In this document: piece after piece, positions 43,153 to 51,479 of the stretch
Position numbering within the stretch: the stretch's first letter is position 1
Layout of the letters: the number at the start of each line of letters is the position of its first letter
NCBI GenBank assembly: GCA_022820805.1
Contig: JAJEEV010000037.1
Span: forward strand, 1-64,000
DNA: 64,000 nucleotides
From: Acidimicrobiia bacterium
GTDB lineage: Bacteria; Actinomycetota; Acidimicrobiia; Acidimicrobiales; Aldehydirespiratoraceae
Direction: 5' to 3'
Translations under genes and position numbers: made by a program
The notes under the pieces: generated by a model
Told to the model about the DNA's origin: nothing
Database searches by the model: none
Seen by the model: the letters and a program-made list of their open reading frames with translations, nothing else

Positions 43153-45021
43153 ATGTTCAAGAAGTTCACTTTCATGCAGCGGCTCATTGCCGCCCTGTTC
43201 GTCTTCACCCTTGTCGCCGCCGCGTGCGGCGACGATGACGAACCGGCCGCTCCGGACACCAGCGCGGCCGATGCTGCGGCACTGCAAGCCGCCCAGGATG
43301 AAGCGGCTGCGGCTGATGCCGCTGCAGCTGCCGCGCAGGCCGATGCCGACGCGGCTGCGGCTGAGGCCGAGGCGGCTGCGGCGGCTGCGGCTGAGGCCGA
43401 GGCGGCCCTGGCTGATGCCATGGCGGCGGCCGAGGGAACCGTAGATTCCGCGGTCGTCTCCGAGCTCGAGGCTGAGTTGGCCGCGGCTCAGGCTGCCGAG
43501 GAGGAGGCTGCGGCTGCGGCTGCGGCGGCTGCGGCTGAGGCCGAGGAGGCGGCTGCGGCTGCGGCGGCTGCCGAGGAAGCGGCCATGATGGCCGCCGAGG
43601 CACCCGAGTCGATCACCATCGCCATCCTCGAGGGTCCCGGCCGGATCGACCCCCACTACCAGGACGGCGAGATGCGCCGCACCATGGAGAACGTCTACGA
43701 GCGCCTCATCGAGCGCGACCTCGTCGACCCGTCGATCTTCGTGCCGAGGCTGGCCGCGTCGCTGCCGAGGCTCGTCGACGAGACCACCTGGGAGCTCAAG
43801 CTGCGGCGGGGCATCACGTTCCACAACGGCGCCCCGTTCAACGCTGCTGCGGCCAAGTACTCGATCGAGCGAGTGCTCAGCGACGAGCTCGACTCCGACC
43901 TCAGGGAGCAGATCGAGAAGATCACCGGCGTGGACGTGGTCGACGACTACACCATCCGCATCAACACCGCCGGACCCGATCCGGTGCTGCCGGCCCGGCT
44001 CTACATGGTGCAGATGGTGGAGCCTGGCGCGGCCGCCGACGGCCTCGAGGACGAGGCAGTGGGCACCGGCCCGTACAAGTTCGTCGAGTGGGTGCCGGGC
44101 GATTCGCTCACCCTCACCCGCAACACCGACTACTGGGGTCCCGAGCCGCAGATCGATGACGTGAAGTTCGTGTTCCTGCCCGACGAGCAGTCCCGGGTGG
44201 CGGCCGTCCAGGCCGGCGACGTGCACCTCGCGGTGGGCCTGTCGGCCGACTCGGCCGGTCAGATGCCCAAGCTGTTCGTGCGCGACGAGGGCATCGAGTA
44301 CCCGTACCTGCGGATGAAGAACTACGAGGGCCCGCTGGGTGACTATCCCGATCTGCGGGTGGCCATCGCCCACGCCCTCAACGTCGATGACTACATCGAG
44401 TTCATCTACCAGGGCCAGGCCGGCCGGGCCAACTGCCACATCTTCGGCTCGGGCGTGTTCGGCCACAATCCGAACATCACCGACCGGGCCTACGACCCGG
44501 ACATGGCCCGCCAGATCATCGCCGACTCCGGCTATGCGGACGAGCCGATCTCGTTCCTGGCCAACGGCACCCGCTGGACCAAGTTCGACGAGCTCTCCGA
44601 GGCCATCACCGCCGACATGCAGGCCGTGGGCCTGACCGTCGACTTCCAGTTGCTGGCCTGGGAGGTCTGGCTCTTCGACGAGTTCCTCCTGCCGATCGGC
44701 GAGGTCGGCGGCGACATCTTCCTGTCGTCCTCGTCCAACGAGTTGCAGGACGGCGCCCGGCTCGGCTCCTACATCGGTCGCGACAACGTGACATCGTCCT
44801 ATGACGATGCCGTCCTGGTCGGCATGCTCGAGGCAGCTGCCAGCGAGCTCGACTCGGTCGCCCGCGAGCAGATGTACCACGAGATCATGCAGTACAACTG
44901 CGACAACGTCGGCATCCTGCCGCTCCTCACCTACCTGAGCGTGAACGGCGGCGCCGAGAATCTCAGTTGGATCCCGCGTTACGACGACACGGCTCGCGTG
45001 GAGGACATGACGCTTAGCTGA
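43153..45021 (+). CDS. Family-5 ABC transporter substrate-binding lipoprotein with Ala-rich stalk
   Basis: The 622-residue precursor has a lipobox LVAAACGDDD (Cys25), then about 110 residues of Ala/Glu-rich low-complexity helix (about 37-150), then a family-5 peptide/nickel-type binding protein (SITIAILEGPGRIDPHYQ onward, with ITFHNGAPFNAAAAKYSIERV and VGTGPYKFVEW). The stalk is unusual for this family and would hold the domain away from the membrane. No permease genes are adjacent; the matching transporter could be the one at 58502-62338. The ATG follows GGAGGGG. Confidence 0.9.
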   Translation: MFKKFTFMQRLIAALFVFTLVAAACGDDDEPAAPDTSAADAAALQAAQDEAAAADAAAAAAQADADAAAAEAEAAAAAAAEAEAALADAMAAAEGTVDSAVVSELEAELAAAQAAEEEAAAAAAAAAAEAEEAAAAAAAAEEAAMMAAEAPESITIAILEGPGRIDPHYQDGEMRRTMENVYERLIERDLVDPSIFVPRLAASLPRLVDETTWELKLRRGITFHNGAPFNAAAAKYSIERVLSDELDSDLREQIEKITGVDVVDDYTIRINTAGPDPVLPARLYMVQMVEPGAAADGLEDEAVGTGPYKFVEWVPGDSLTLTRNTDYWGPEPQIDDVKFVFLPDEQSRVAAVQAGDVHLAVGLSADSAGQMPKLFVRDEGIEYPYLRMKNYEGPLGDYPDLRVAIAHALNVDDYIEFIYQGQAGRANCHIFGSGVFGHNPNITDRAYDPDMARQIIADSGYADEPISFLANGTRWTKFDELSEAITADMQAVGLTVDFQLLAWEVWLFDEFLLPIGEVGGDIFLSSSSNELQDGARLGSYIGRDNVTSSYDDAVLVGMLEAAASELDSVAREQMYHEIMQYNCDNVGILPLLTYLSVNGGAENLSWIPRYDDTARVEDMTLS

Positions 45022-45053
45022 TCCCCACGGAGCTGACAGATCCCCTCCACCTG

Positions 45054-45094
45054 CGAGGGAGCACGACTCGACAACGATCGGTCGTGCTCCCTCG
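45054..45094 (+). terminator. Strong hairpin after the binding-protein gene
   Basis: CGAGGGAGCACGAC pairs perfectly with GTCGTGCTCCCTCG over 14 bp, with a 13-base loop. It lies 32 bases after the stop. There is no T-tract, but the stem is strong. Confidence 0.75.
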
Positions 45095-45150
45095 TGGGCT
45101 TCTCCGGGGGCCTGTCAGCGGGGACCATGCCATCGAGGGGTCATCACGCC

Positions 45151-45846
45151 ATGTATCCCTGGAACGACGCAATACCCCCTGACGACATAGGCCGCTACCT
45201 CGCGGCCGGCTATGGGGACACCTTCAGCGGCGACGAGTTCCGCGCCATCAGCGCGGGCTCCTCGCCCGCGCTGATCGTGGTGGACATGACGCTGGCCTTC
45301 ATCGACGGACGCTGGCCCACCGGCTGCCCGGAGACGGGCTGGCCCGCGGTCGAGGCCAACGCCCGGCTGCTGGACGAGGTGCGCCGTCACGGCTTCGCCG
45401 TGTACTTCACGAAGCTGTACGCCGACCCGAGCCACACCCCCTTCCCGGGCCAGAAGGGGCGCTGGAAGACGGTGGGTCGCCGGCTGCCGGACCCGGACCT
45501 GCCCCCCGGCGATGTCATCGTGGACGAGCTGGCCCCCAAGCCCGACGAGCTGGTGATCTGCAAGAGCCACAAGCCGAGCGGGTTCTTCGGCACCGAACTG
45601 GCCTCGCTGCTGGTCTACGACAAGGTCGACACCGTGATAGTCACCGGGTTGACCACCAGCGGGTGCGTGCGGGCCACTGCGGTGGACGCCTTCCAGTACA
45701 ACTTCGACGTGATCATCCCGTTCGAGTGCGTGGCCGACCGCAGCCAGATCTCCCACAAGGTCAACCTGCTCGATCTGCACATGAAGTACGTGGACGTCGC
45801 CCCCCTCGACCACGTCATCGCCTGGCTCGACAACCTCCAGAGCTAG
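45151..45846 (+). CDS. Isochorismatase-family cysteine hydrolase
   Basis: The 231-residue protein has the catalytic Asp in LIVVDMTLAFIDGRW, the Lys in DELVICKSHKPSGF, and the nucleophile Cys in GLTTSGCVRATA, typical of amidohydrolases such as N-carbamoylsarcosine amidase. The ATG at 45151 is chosen because GAGGGG lies about 10 bases upstream; an ATG at 45127 is possible. It probably hydrolyses a small amide. A long repeat-filled gap follows. Confidence 0.87.
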   Translation: MYPWNDAIPPDDIGRYLAAGYGDTFSGDEFRAISAGSSPALIVVDMTLAFIDGRWPTGCPETGWPAVEANARLLDEVRRHGFAVYFTKLYADPSHTPFPGQKGRWKTVGRRLPDPDLPPGDVIVDELAPKPDELVICKSHKPSGFFGTELASLLVYDKVDTVIVTGLTTSGCVRATAVDAFQYNFDVIIPFECVADRSQISHKVNLLDLHMKYVDVAPLDHVIAWLDNLQS

Positions 45847-46214
45847 CTCATAGACAGGGCCGTTCCGGCCGGCGGAGGGCGCTGTTAGCGAGCTCCGACT
45901 GGCCTCACCGGGCTTCGCCCTAAGATTCGGCCAGGTCGGACTCGCTGCGCCCCCTCCGCCGGCCTGTGGGGTCGCGTTGTTCCGGCTGGTGGAGGGCGCT
46001 GTTAGCGAGCTCCGACTGGCCTCACCGGGCTTCGCCCTAAGATTCGGCCAGGTCGGACTCGCTGCGCCCCCTCCACCCGCCTGTCGGGACGCCCGCGTAG
46101 GTGCCGCCTCACCGGACTAGGCCGGGGGGTGGCGGCGAGGCAGATGACCGACGAATAGGGCGAACCCCGTGTAGGGAAGCTGTCGCGGCGACAGGACCCG
46201 CCGGCCGGGAGGAA
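45847..46214 (-). repeat. Composite palindromic repeat, copy Z, with a tandem duplication
   Basis: No gene was found in these 368 bases. A unit that starts TCCGGC(C/T)GG(C/T)GGAGGGCG and contains the family B hairpin (CCGACTGGCC pairing with GGCCAGGTCGG around GGGCTTCGCCC) occurs twice, at 45864-45960 and 45981-46077, with a 117-bp period. A half copy of the family A hairpin follows at 46141-46173. The order is the reverse complement of copies X and Y. Confidence 0.8.
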
Positions 46215-47792
46215 TCAGTCAGGCAGCGTGATGACGGTGGACGTGCCGTCGCGGCGGGGATCGGCGGCCGCGGTGAGGGTGTCGGCGGCCCGCAGGACGG
46301 CTTGGGCGCCGCCGAAGCCGCCGATGACGTCGGCTGAGTCCAGCAGTTCGTAGCCGGCGGCGCCGATGGCGTCCCGCCAGGCGGGTTCGAGGGTGGCCTC
46401 GGTGGTCACCTGGCCGTCGTCGATCAGGCGGAACCGGCCCGCTTCCACGGCCGCGCCCAGACTGGCGCCGCCGAGCAGCCGGTGCAGGATCTGCAGCTGG
46501 CCCTGGGGCTGCATGATGCCGCCCACAACTCCCATGCCCAGCACCGGTCGTCCCGCTTCCAAGACCAGGGTGGGCACGATCGTGTGGTAGGGGCGCTTGC
46601 TTGGCGCCACCGCGTTCGGATGGCGCAGGTCGGTGGTGAAGCCCCGGCCCCGGCTCTGCAGCACGAAGCCGCCCTCGGCCACGGTCACGCCCGAGCCGAA
46701 CCGGTCGCACACGCTGGAGGTGAGCACCACGGCCTGCTCCGGTGTGAACACGACGGTGAACACGGTGCCCGGTCCCAGCGGCATGGGGCCGTGCGTCGGT
46801 GCCGCACCGAGCCGGGCTCGCATCTCGTCGTAGCCGGGGACGGGCGCCGCGTCCGGGTCGGCCACACAGTCGAGCACCACCGCGAAGGCCCGGTCGAGCG
46901 CTTCGACCATGGCCGCGGCCGCTGCCGGCCCTGCATCGTCGCCGGTGGCGCCGAGCAGTCCCCGGTCGTGCACCCATTGGGCGGCCAGGGCTGTCGCCAC
47001 GCCCTGGCAGGGAGGCGGGACCGTGAGCAGTTCGTGGCCGCCCAGGCTGGCCCTCAGCGGCTTCACCCACTGGCTGGCGTGGTCGGCGAGGTCGTCGACA
47101 TGCACGCTGCCGCCTGCGGCTGTGGCCGCGCCGGCGACGGCTCGGGCCAGGGGGCCGCGGTAGAGCGCTTCGGGGCCGTCGGCGGCGATCCGGGTCAGAA
47201 CCTCGGCGAGGGCGGGGTTGCGCCAGCGCTCGCCCGCTGCCGGGGCCGTGCCGTGAGGGAGGTAGAGCGCCTCGCCCGCGGCGTCGAGCCGGCCTCGGGC
47301 GCCCTCCCACAACCGGCTCCCGGTCGCGCCGACCTCGGCGCCTTCGGCCGCGGCTTCGATGGCCGGCTCGAACAGGGCCGGCCAGCTGAGGCGTCCGAAC
47401 CGGCGGTGCAGGTCCTCCCAGGCGGCCACCGTCCCAGGCACGGTCACCGCGGCGCCTCCCACCGAGGGCACGAAACCGTGGCCGTTGTCGGGCACCGACT
47501 CCGGGTCGGTTCGCCGACCGGAGCGGCCGCTGCCGTTGAGCACCGCGATGCTCTCGCCGGTCGCCACCACAGCCGTCAGATCGCCGCCGACGCCGGTTCC
47601 GGTGGGCTCCACCACCCCCATGACCGCATCCGCGCCGATGGCGGCGTCAACGGCCGATCCCCCGGCCCGCAGCAGGGCCACCGCCGCTGTGGCGGCCCGC
47701 CCATGGCCGGCCGACACCGCCGCTCGTGCGACGGTCGGGGAATGGTCTTGCGGGTTCACAGGATGAGCATCACGGACCCCGGCTTCGGGCAC
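46215..47792 (-). CDS. ggt: Gamma-glutamyltransferase family protein
   Basis: The 525-residue protein has the family start region GRAATAAVALLRAGGSAVDAAIGAD, the GTGVGGDL loop, PPCQGVATALAAQWV, and the nucleophile region THGPMPLGPGTVFTVVFTPEQA with Thr at the autoprocessing site. The C-terminal GGIMQPQGQLQILHRLLG is typical. It would cleave gamma-glutamyl compounds such as glutathione. No signal peptide is evident. GTG at 47792 is used; a GTG at 47759 is also possible. It is convergent to nothing and ends beside repeat copy Z. Confidence 0.87.
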   Translation of the reverse strand: MPEAGVRDAHPVNPQDHSPTVARAAVSAGHGRAATAAVALLRAGGSAVDAAIGADAVMGVVEPTGTGVGGDLTAVVATGESIAVLNGSGRSGRRTDPESVPDNGHGFVPSVGGAAVTVPGTVAAWEDLHRRFGRLSWPALFEPAIEAAAEGAEVGATGSRLWEGARGRLDAAGEALYLPHGTAPAAGERWRNPALAEVLTRIAADGPEALYRGPLARAVAGAATAAGGSVHVDDLADHASQWVKPLRASLGGHELLTVPPPCQGVATALAAQWVHDRGLLGATGDDAGPAAAAAMVEALDRAFAVVLDCVADPDAAPVPGYDEMRARLGAAPTHGPMPLGPGTVFTVVFTPEQAVVLTSSVCDRFGSGVTVAEGGFVLQSRGRGFTTDLRHPNAVAPSKRPYHTIVPTLVLEAGRPVLGMGVVGGIMQPQGQLQILHRLLGGASLGAAVEAGRFRLIDDGQVTTEATLEPAWRDAIGAAGYELLDSADVIGGFGGAQAVLRAADTLTAAADPRRDGTSTVITLPD

Positions 47793-47816
47793 CGTGGGGG
47801 TCAGCGTCTGGGGGCG

Positions 47817-48173
47817 CTACACCCGCGCGTAGGGTATGGGCACGAGAGTCTCTTCGACCGGATCGACCGACAGGCGGAGCCCTTCGAGGGTGTAGGCCCC
47901 CAGCAGAGGATCGACGCCGTCCTCGCCGAAGACCACGAGAGTCGTCACCCTGCGGTCGTCGATCGTGGCCCGGGCCTCGCCCATGTCCCAGAGGACGCGC
48001 CTTCCGTCCGCGAGTTCGAGCCCGACCTTCTCGGCCGGCTCGACCCCCAACTCTCCCAACAGGTCAGCGGGCACGACCGTGTAGAAGCTGCCGGTGTCAA
48101 CCAGCGCGTCGAGTTGCAGGGATCGCTCACCGTCCATGCTCTCCAGCCGGATCGGCCAGTTGAATGTGCCCAC
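47817..48173 (-). CDS. Retropepsin-like aspartic protease domain protein (118 aa)
   Basis: The 118-residue protein contains ALVDTGSFYTVVP with D26-T27-G28, the catalytic signature of retroviral-type aspartic proteases, then GVDPLLGAYTLEGLRL, a second typical strand. Such single-domain proteins would have to dimerise to be active. The GTG at 48173 follows GGGAGG; longer frames upstream lack domain content. Function is unknown. Confidence 0.75.
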   Translation of the reverse strand: MGTFNWPIRLESMDGERSLQLDALVDTGSFYTVVPADLLGELGVEPAEKVGLELADGRRVLWDMGEARATIDDRRVTTLVVFGEDGVDPLLGAYTLEGLRLSVDPVEETLVPIPYARV

Positions 48174-48376
48174 CTGTCCCTCCCGAGTCCTTGAAGGGCA
48201 GCCACACCCGCCCTCCGGTCTCTGTCGTTGCATTTCATGATATTGAATGTCTGACTGGTTCGCAACCGTGCCGATCGGTGCAACAGAGACCACCGGACCC
48301 CTCGCATCCGCAGGCACCTTGGGCGTACCCTGGCCGATGACATGTGATCCGCGGCGGTTGTATACAGTCGGTCGCC
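48174..48376. promoter_or_regulatory. Divergent region with a GTATAC box before the VOC gene
   Basis: TTGTATACAG (48358-48367) lies 9 bases before the GTG at 48377. At this place it can overlap the promoter of the VOC-monooxygenase-RidA-epimerase operon, so a bound repressor would block transcription. Confidence 0.5.
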
Positions 48377-48829
48377 GTGGCTGCCCGGCTTCGACACCTC
48401 GCCATCTCGGTGCCCGACGTGGCCGCGGCCCAGGCCTTCTTCGAGCGGGCCTTCGGTATGACCAAGGCCGGTGACGCCGGTCGGGGCGTGTACATGACCG
48501 ACGGGGTGATGAACGTGGCCCTGCTGCACTTCGGCGACGATCCCGTCGTCGGAGTCACCGCCGAAGGCGACGGCTCGGACCCCTTCTACGGGCTCTACCA
48601 CTTCGGGATGTGGGTGGACGACCTCGAGGAGGCGTCGGCCCAGGTGGAGGAGGCCGGGGCCGAGCACCTGAGGGGCCGCCGGCCCGACGAGCCCAACCGC
48701 TACTACGAGGTCAAGTACCGATCGCCCGACGGTCTGGTGTTCGATCTCACCACCTCGGGCTGGATCGGCGCGCTGCGGGACCCCGAGGGAGCCGAGTCCG
48801 ACCCGGCAGATCCCGGTGGCACCGGCTGA
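48377..48829 (+). CDS. VOC-family (glyoxalase/dioxygenase fold) protein
   Basis: The 150-residue protein has the paired beta-alpha-beta modules of the vicinal oxygen chelate fold: LRHLAISVPDVAAAQAFFERAFG and LYHFGMWVDDLEEASAQVEEAG. Metal ligands probably include H and E residues in these motifs. It could be a glyoxalase, dioxygenase or epimerase. Its end overlaps the next gene by 14 bases. Confidence 0.82.
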   Translation: MAARLRHLAISVPDVAAAQAFFERAFGMTKAGDAGRGVYMTDGVMNVALLHFGDDPVVGVTAEGDGSDPFYGLYHFGMWVDDLEEASAQVEEAGAEHLRGRRPDEPNRYYEVKYRSPDGLVFDLTTSGWIGALRDPEGAESDPADPGGTG

Positions 48830-50024
48830 CGATCGGGTCCTGATCGCCGGCGCCGGGCCCGTGGGGCTGGTGCTGGCCCTGTGCCTGGCCGGCCGCGGCC
48901 ACCGGGTCCTGGTGGTGGAGAAGCTGGTGGGCCTGCTCGACCAGGTCCGGCGGGCCGGCACCATCCACGCGGCCACCCTCGAGATGCTCGACGACATAGG
49001 GCTCTACGAACGCCTCGAGCCCCGCGGCATCGTCGCCCCCCTCGTCCACTACTGGGATCGCGGCGATGCCGAGCCCATCGCGGTGTTCGACCACGGTGTG
49101 CTGGCCGGCGACGCCCGCTTCCCCCACGCGCTGCAGTGCGACCGCCTCAAGGTGGTGGAGGAGGCCCTCAAGACGGCCTCCGGCAGCGACCTGATCGAGA
49201 TCCGCACCGGCACCGAGCTCGTCGGGTTCCGCCAGGACCACGATTCGGTGGTTGCAGTGGCGGAGACCGCCGCGGGCGAGCGCGAGGAGCTCCGAGGCAC
49301 CCACTTGGTCGGCTGCGAGGGCGCCCACAGCGTGGTGCGCAAGCAGTTGGGCATCGAGTTCGAGGGGTTCGCCTTCCCTGATCGCACCATGACGCTGAGC
49401 GTGCTGTTCGACTTCGACTCGATCCAGCCCTACGGCTACCGCAACTACATCCTCGATCCCGTCGAGTGGGCCAACCTCTTCAAGTGGACCGACCTGTGGC
49501 GGGTGGTGCTGCCGGCCGACGTGAACGCCGACGAGGACGCCCTCCTCGACGATGATGTCATCGAGGCCGGGCTGCAGCGGTTCCACCCCACCGGCCAGCG
49601 GTACGAGGTGGTGTCGAAGTCGCTCTACACCGTGCATCAGCGGGTGGCCGAGACGTTCCGGGCCGGGCGGGTGCTGCTGGCCGGGGATGCGGCCCATGTC
49701 AACAGCCCCATCGGGGCCATGGGCATGAACAGCGGCATACACGACGCGGTGAACCTCGCCTCCAAGCTGTCGCCGGTGCTGCGGCGCGAGGCCGGCGACG
49801 CGGTCCTCGACCGCTATGTCCGCCAGCGCCGCCATGTGGCCGTGGCCCATGTGCAGGCCATCACCATCCGCAACAAGAAGCTGATGGCCGAGGCCGACCC
49901 GGAGGTGCGGCGCCGCAACCGCGACGAGCTGCGCCGCGCCGCCGACGACCCCGTTCTGGCCCGGGAGTTCCTGCTCCGGGCCTCGCTGATCTCCAGTGTC
50001 CGCGAAGCCGCGGGGATCGATTGA
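48816..50024 (+). CDS. FAD-dependent aromatic monooxygenase
   Basis: The 402-residue protein has the FAD-binding GAGPVGLVLALCLAGRGHRV (11-30), the DG-like motif in HLVGCEGAHSVVRKQLG, and GRVLLAGDAAHVNSPIGAMGMN, all of the p-hydroxybenzoate/phenol hydroxylase family. It should hydroxylate an aromatic or related compound with NAD(P)H and O2. The GTG at 48816 lies inside the VOC gene. It is the core enzyme of a five-gene run. Confidence 0.88.
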   Translation: MAPADDRVLIAGAGPVGLVLALCLAGRGHRVLVVEKLVGLLDQVRRAGTIHAATLEMLDDIGLYERLEPRGIVAPLVHYWDRGDAEPIAVFDHGVLAGDARFPHALQCDRLKVVEEALKTASGSDLIEIRTGTELVGFRQDHDSVVAVAETAAGEREELRGTHLVGCEGAHSVVRKQLGIEFEGFAFPDRTMTLSVLFDFDSIQPYGYRNYILDPVEWANLFKWTDLWRVVLPADVNADEDALLDDDVIEAGLQRFHPTGQRYEVVSKSLYTVHQRVAETFRAGRVLLAGDAAHVNSPIGAMGMNSGIHDAVNLASKLSPVLRREAGDAVLDRYVRQRRHVAVAHVQAITIRNKKLMAEADPEVRRRNRDELRRAADDPVLAREFLLRASLISSVREAAGID

Positions 50025-50025
50025 C

Positions 50026-50508
50026 ATGGCCGGGGGCCGGATCGAGGCGCAGCTGGCTGCGATGGGGCTGACCCTGCCCGAGCCCCGCCAGTTCCCCAGC
50101 CCGAACCGCCGCGGCTGCGTGCGGGTCGGCGACGTGATGTTCGTTTCCGGTCACGGTCCGCACCACCCGGGCATGGACATCGTGCGCCGGGGCAAGCTCG
50201 GTGCCGAGCTGACCGTCGAGCAGGGCTACGAGGTGGCCAGGGCCTGCGGTCTGTCCATCCTGGCCACCCTGCGGGCCGAGCTGGGAGACCTCGACCGGGT
50301 CCGCACGGTGGTGCGGTTGCTGGGCATGGTGAACTGCACCCCCGACTTCGAGCTGATGCCCAAGGTCGTTGACGGTGCCTCCGACCTGTTCTTCGAGCTG
50401 TTCGGCCCCGAGCGGGGCTCGCACGCCCGGGCTGCGGTCGGCATGGCCAGCCTGCCCCGCCAGCAGCCGGTCGAGATCAGCGGAGAGTTCGAGGTGTCAG
50501 ACCCATGA
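50026..50508 (+). CDS. RidA/YjgF-YER057c-type deaminase family protein
   Basis: The 160-residue protein has the RidA-like fold: VRVGDVMFVSGHGPHHPG, a central LATLRAELGDLDRVRTVVRLLGMV and the end RAAVGMASLPRQQPVEISGEF. The arginine typical of imine hydrolysis seems present in HARAAVGM. This subgroup often stands in catabolic operons. It starts 1 base after the monooxygenase stop. Confidence 0.87.
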   Translation: MAGGRIEAQLAAMGLTLPEPRQFPSPNRRGCVRVGDVMFVSGHGPHHPGMDIVRRGKLGAELTVEQGYEVARACGLSILATLRAELGDLDRVRTVVRLLGMVNCTPDFELMPKVVDGASDLFFELFGPERGSHARAAVGMASLPRQQPVEISGEFEVSDP

Positions 50509-51455
50509 CCACACTGGTGACCGGTATCGGGCTGGTGGGCACGGCCTTCGCCCGCTGCGCCCTGCAGCGGGGCGAGGAGCTCGTCTTCCTGGACCTGCGT
50601 GAGCGACCCGACTACCTGCAGGAGCGCCTCGGACCGGTAGCGGCGGGCATACCCACCGTGACCGCCGACATCCGCGACTCCTCTGCGGTCCTGTCGGCCG
50701 TGCGCGACCACAAGGTGGACACGGTGGTGCACACCGCCGGACTGATCGGCGACAGCGTGTCGCGGCAGCTCTACACCGGCCTGGAGGTCAACGTCACCGG
50801 CACCATCAACGTGCTGGAGGCGGTGCGGCTGGCCCGGGTGCGCCGGCTGGTCCACATCAGCAGCTTCGCGGTGTACGACCGGCGCCGGGCCAGGGGCGCT
50901 CCCCTCGGTGAGGACTCGCCCCGGGGGCCGGGACGGGCCTACGGCAACTCCAAGGTCATGAAGGAGCTGGCTGCGGAGAGCTACCAGAAGGAGTTCGGCT
51001 TCGAGCTGGCCGTCCTGCGGCCGGCCAACGCCTACGGGTACGGGCACTTCGAGGGCGGCTCCTTCGGCTCCAAGATCCAGGCCCTGCTCAAGGCCGGCAT
51101 CGAGGGCCAGACCGCCTTCGTCGACCAGAAGCACACCATGGATTTCGAGTACGTGTACGACCTCGACGTCGGCCGGGCGGTCGACCTGGCGGCCACCGTG
51201 GACCTGCCCGAGCGGGCGGTGTTCAACATCGGCACCGGCACGGTCACCTCCTTCGACGACCTGGTGGCCGCGGCCCGGCGGATCTTCGGCGACCTGAAGG
51301 TGCAGGTCATCCCGGGGCAGCCGCCCGCGGTGTCGGCCGGCGACCCGCTCGACCTGTCGCACACCGAGGCCGCGCTGGGCTGGAGCCCCACCTTCGACAT
51401 TGAGGCCGGCCTGAGCCATTACGCCTACGAGCTGAAGAGGCTCTCGGGCGGATGA
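50505..51455 (+). CDS. NAD(P)-dependent epimerase/dehydratase (extended SDR)
   Basis: The 316-residue protein has a TGIGLVGT Rossmann motif (5-12), VDTVVHTAGLIGD and YGNSKVMKE with the catalytic Tyr-x3-Lys. It resembles the SDR at 34485-35459; both lie in operons with an amidohydrolase. Its ATG overlaps the RidA stop. Confidence 0.86.
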   Translation: MTTLVTGIGLVGTAFARCALQRGEELVFLDLRERPDYLQERLGPVAAGIPTVTADIRDSSAVLSAVRDHKVDTVVHTAGLIGDSVSRQLYTGLEVNVTGTINVLEAVRLARVRRLVHISSFAVYDRRRARGAPLGEDSPRGPGRAYGNSKVMKELAAESYQKEFGFELAVLRPANAYGYGHFEGGSFGSKIQALLKAGIEGQTAFVDQKHTMDFEYVYDLDVGRAVDLAATVDLPERAVFNIGTGTVTSFDDLVAAARRIFGDLKVQVIPGQPPAVSAGDPLDLSHTEAALGWSPTFDIEAGLSHYAYELKRLSGG

Positions 51456-51479
51456 GTCCGGCACGAGGAGGCTGAGCAG

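Noticed and set aside
43261-43590. Ala-rich repeat as a low-complexity sequencing artefact
   Set aside because: The codons vary between GCT, GCG, GCC and GCA and the frame stays open, so it is a real helical spacer.
45864-46077. CRISPR-like array
   Set aside because: Only two long units with a 117-bp period and hairpin cores; there are no short regularly spaced direct repeats and no cas genes.
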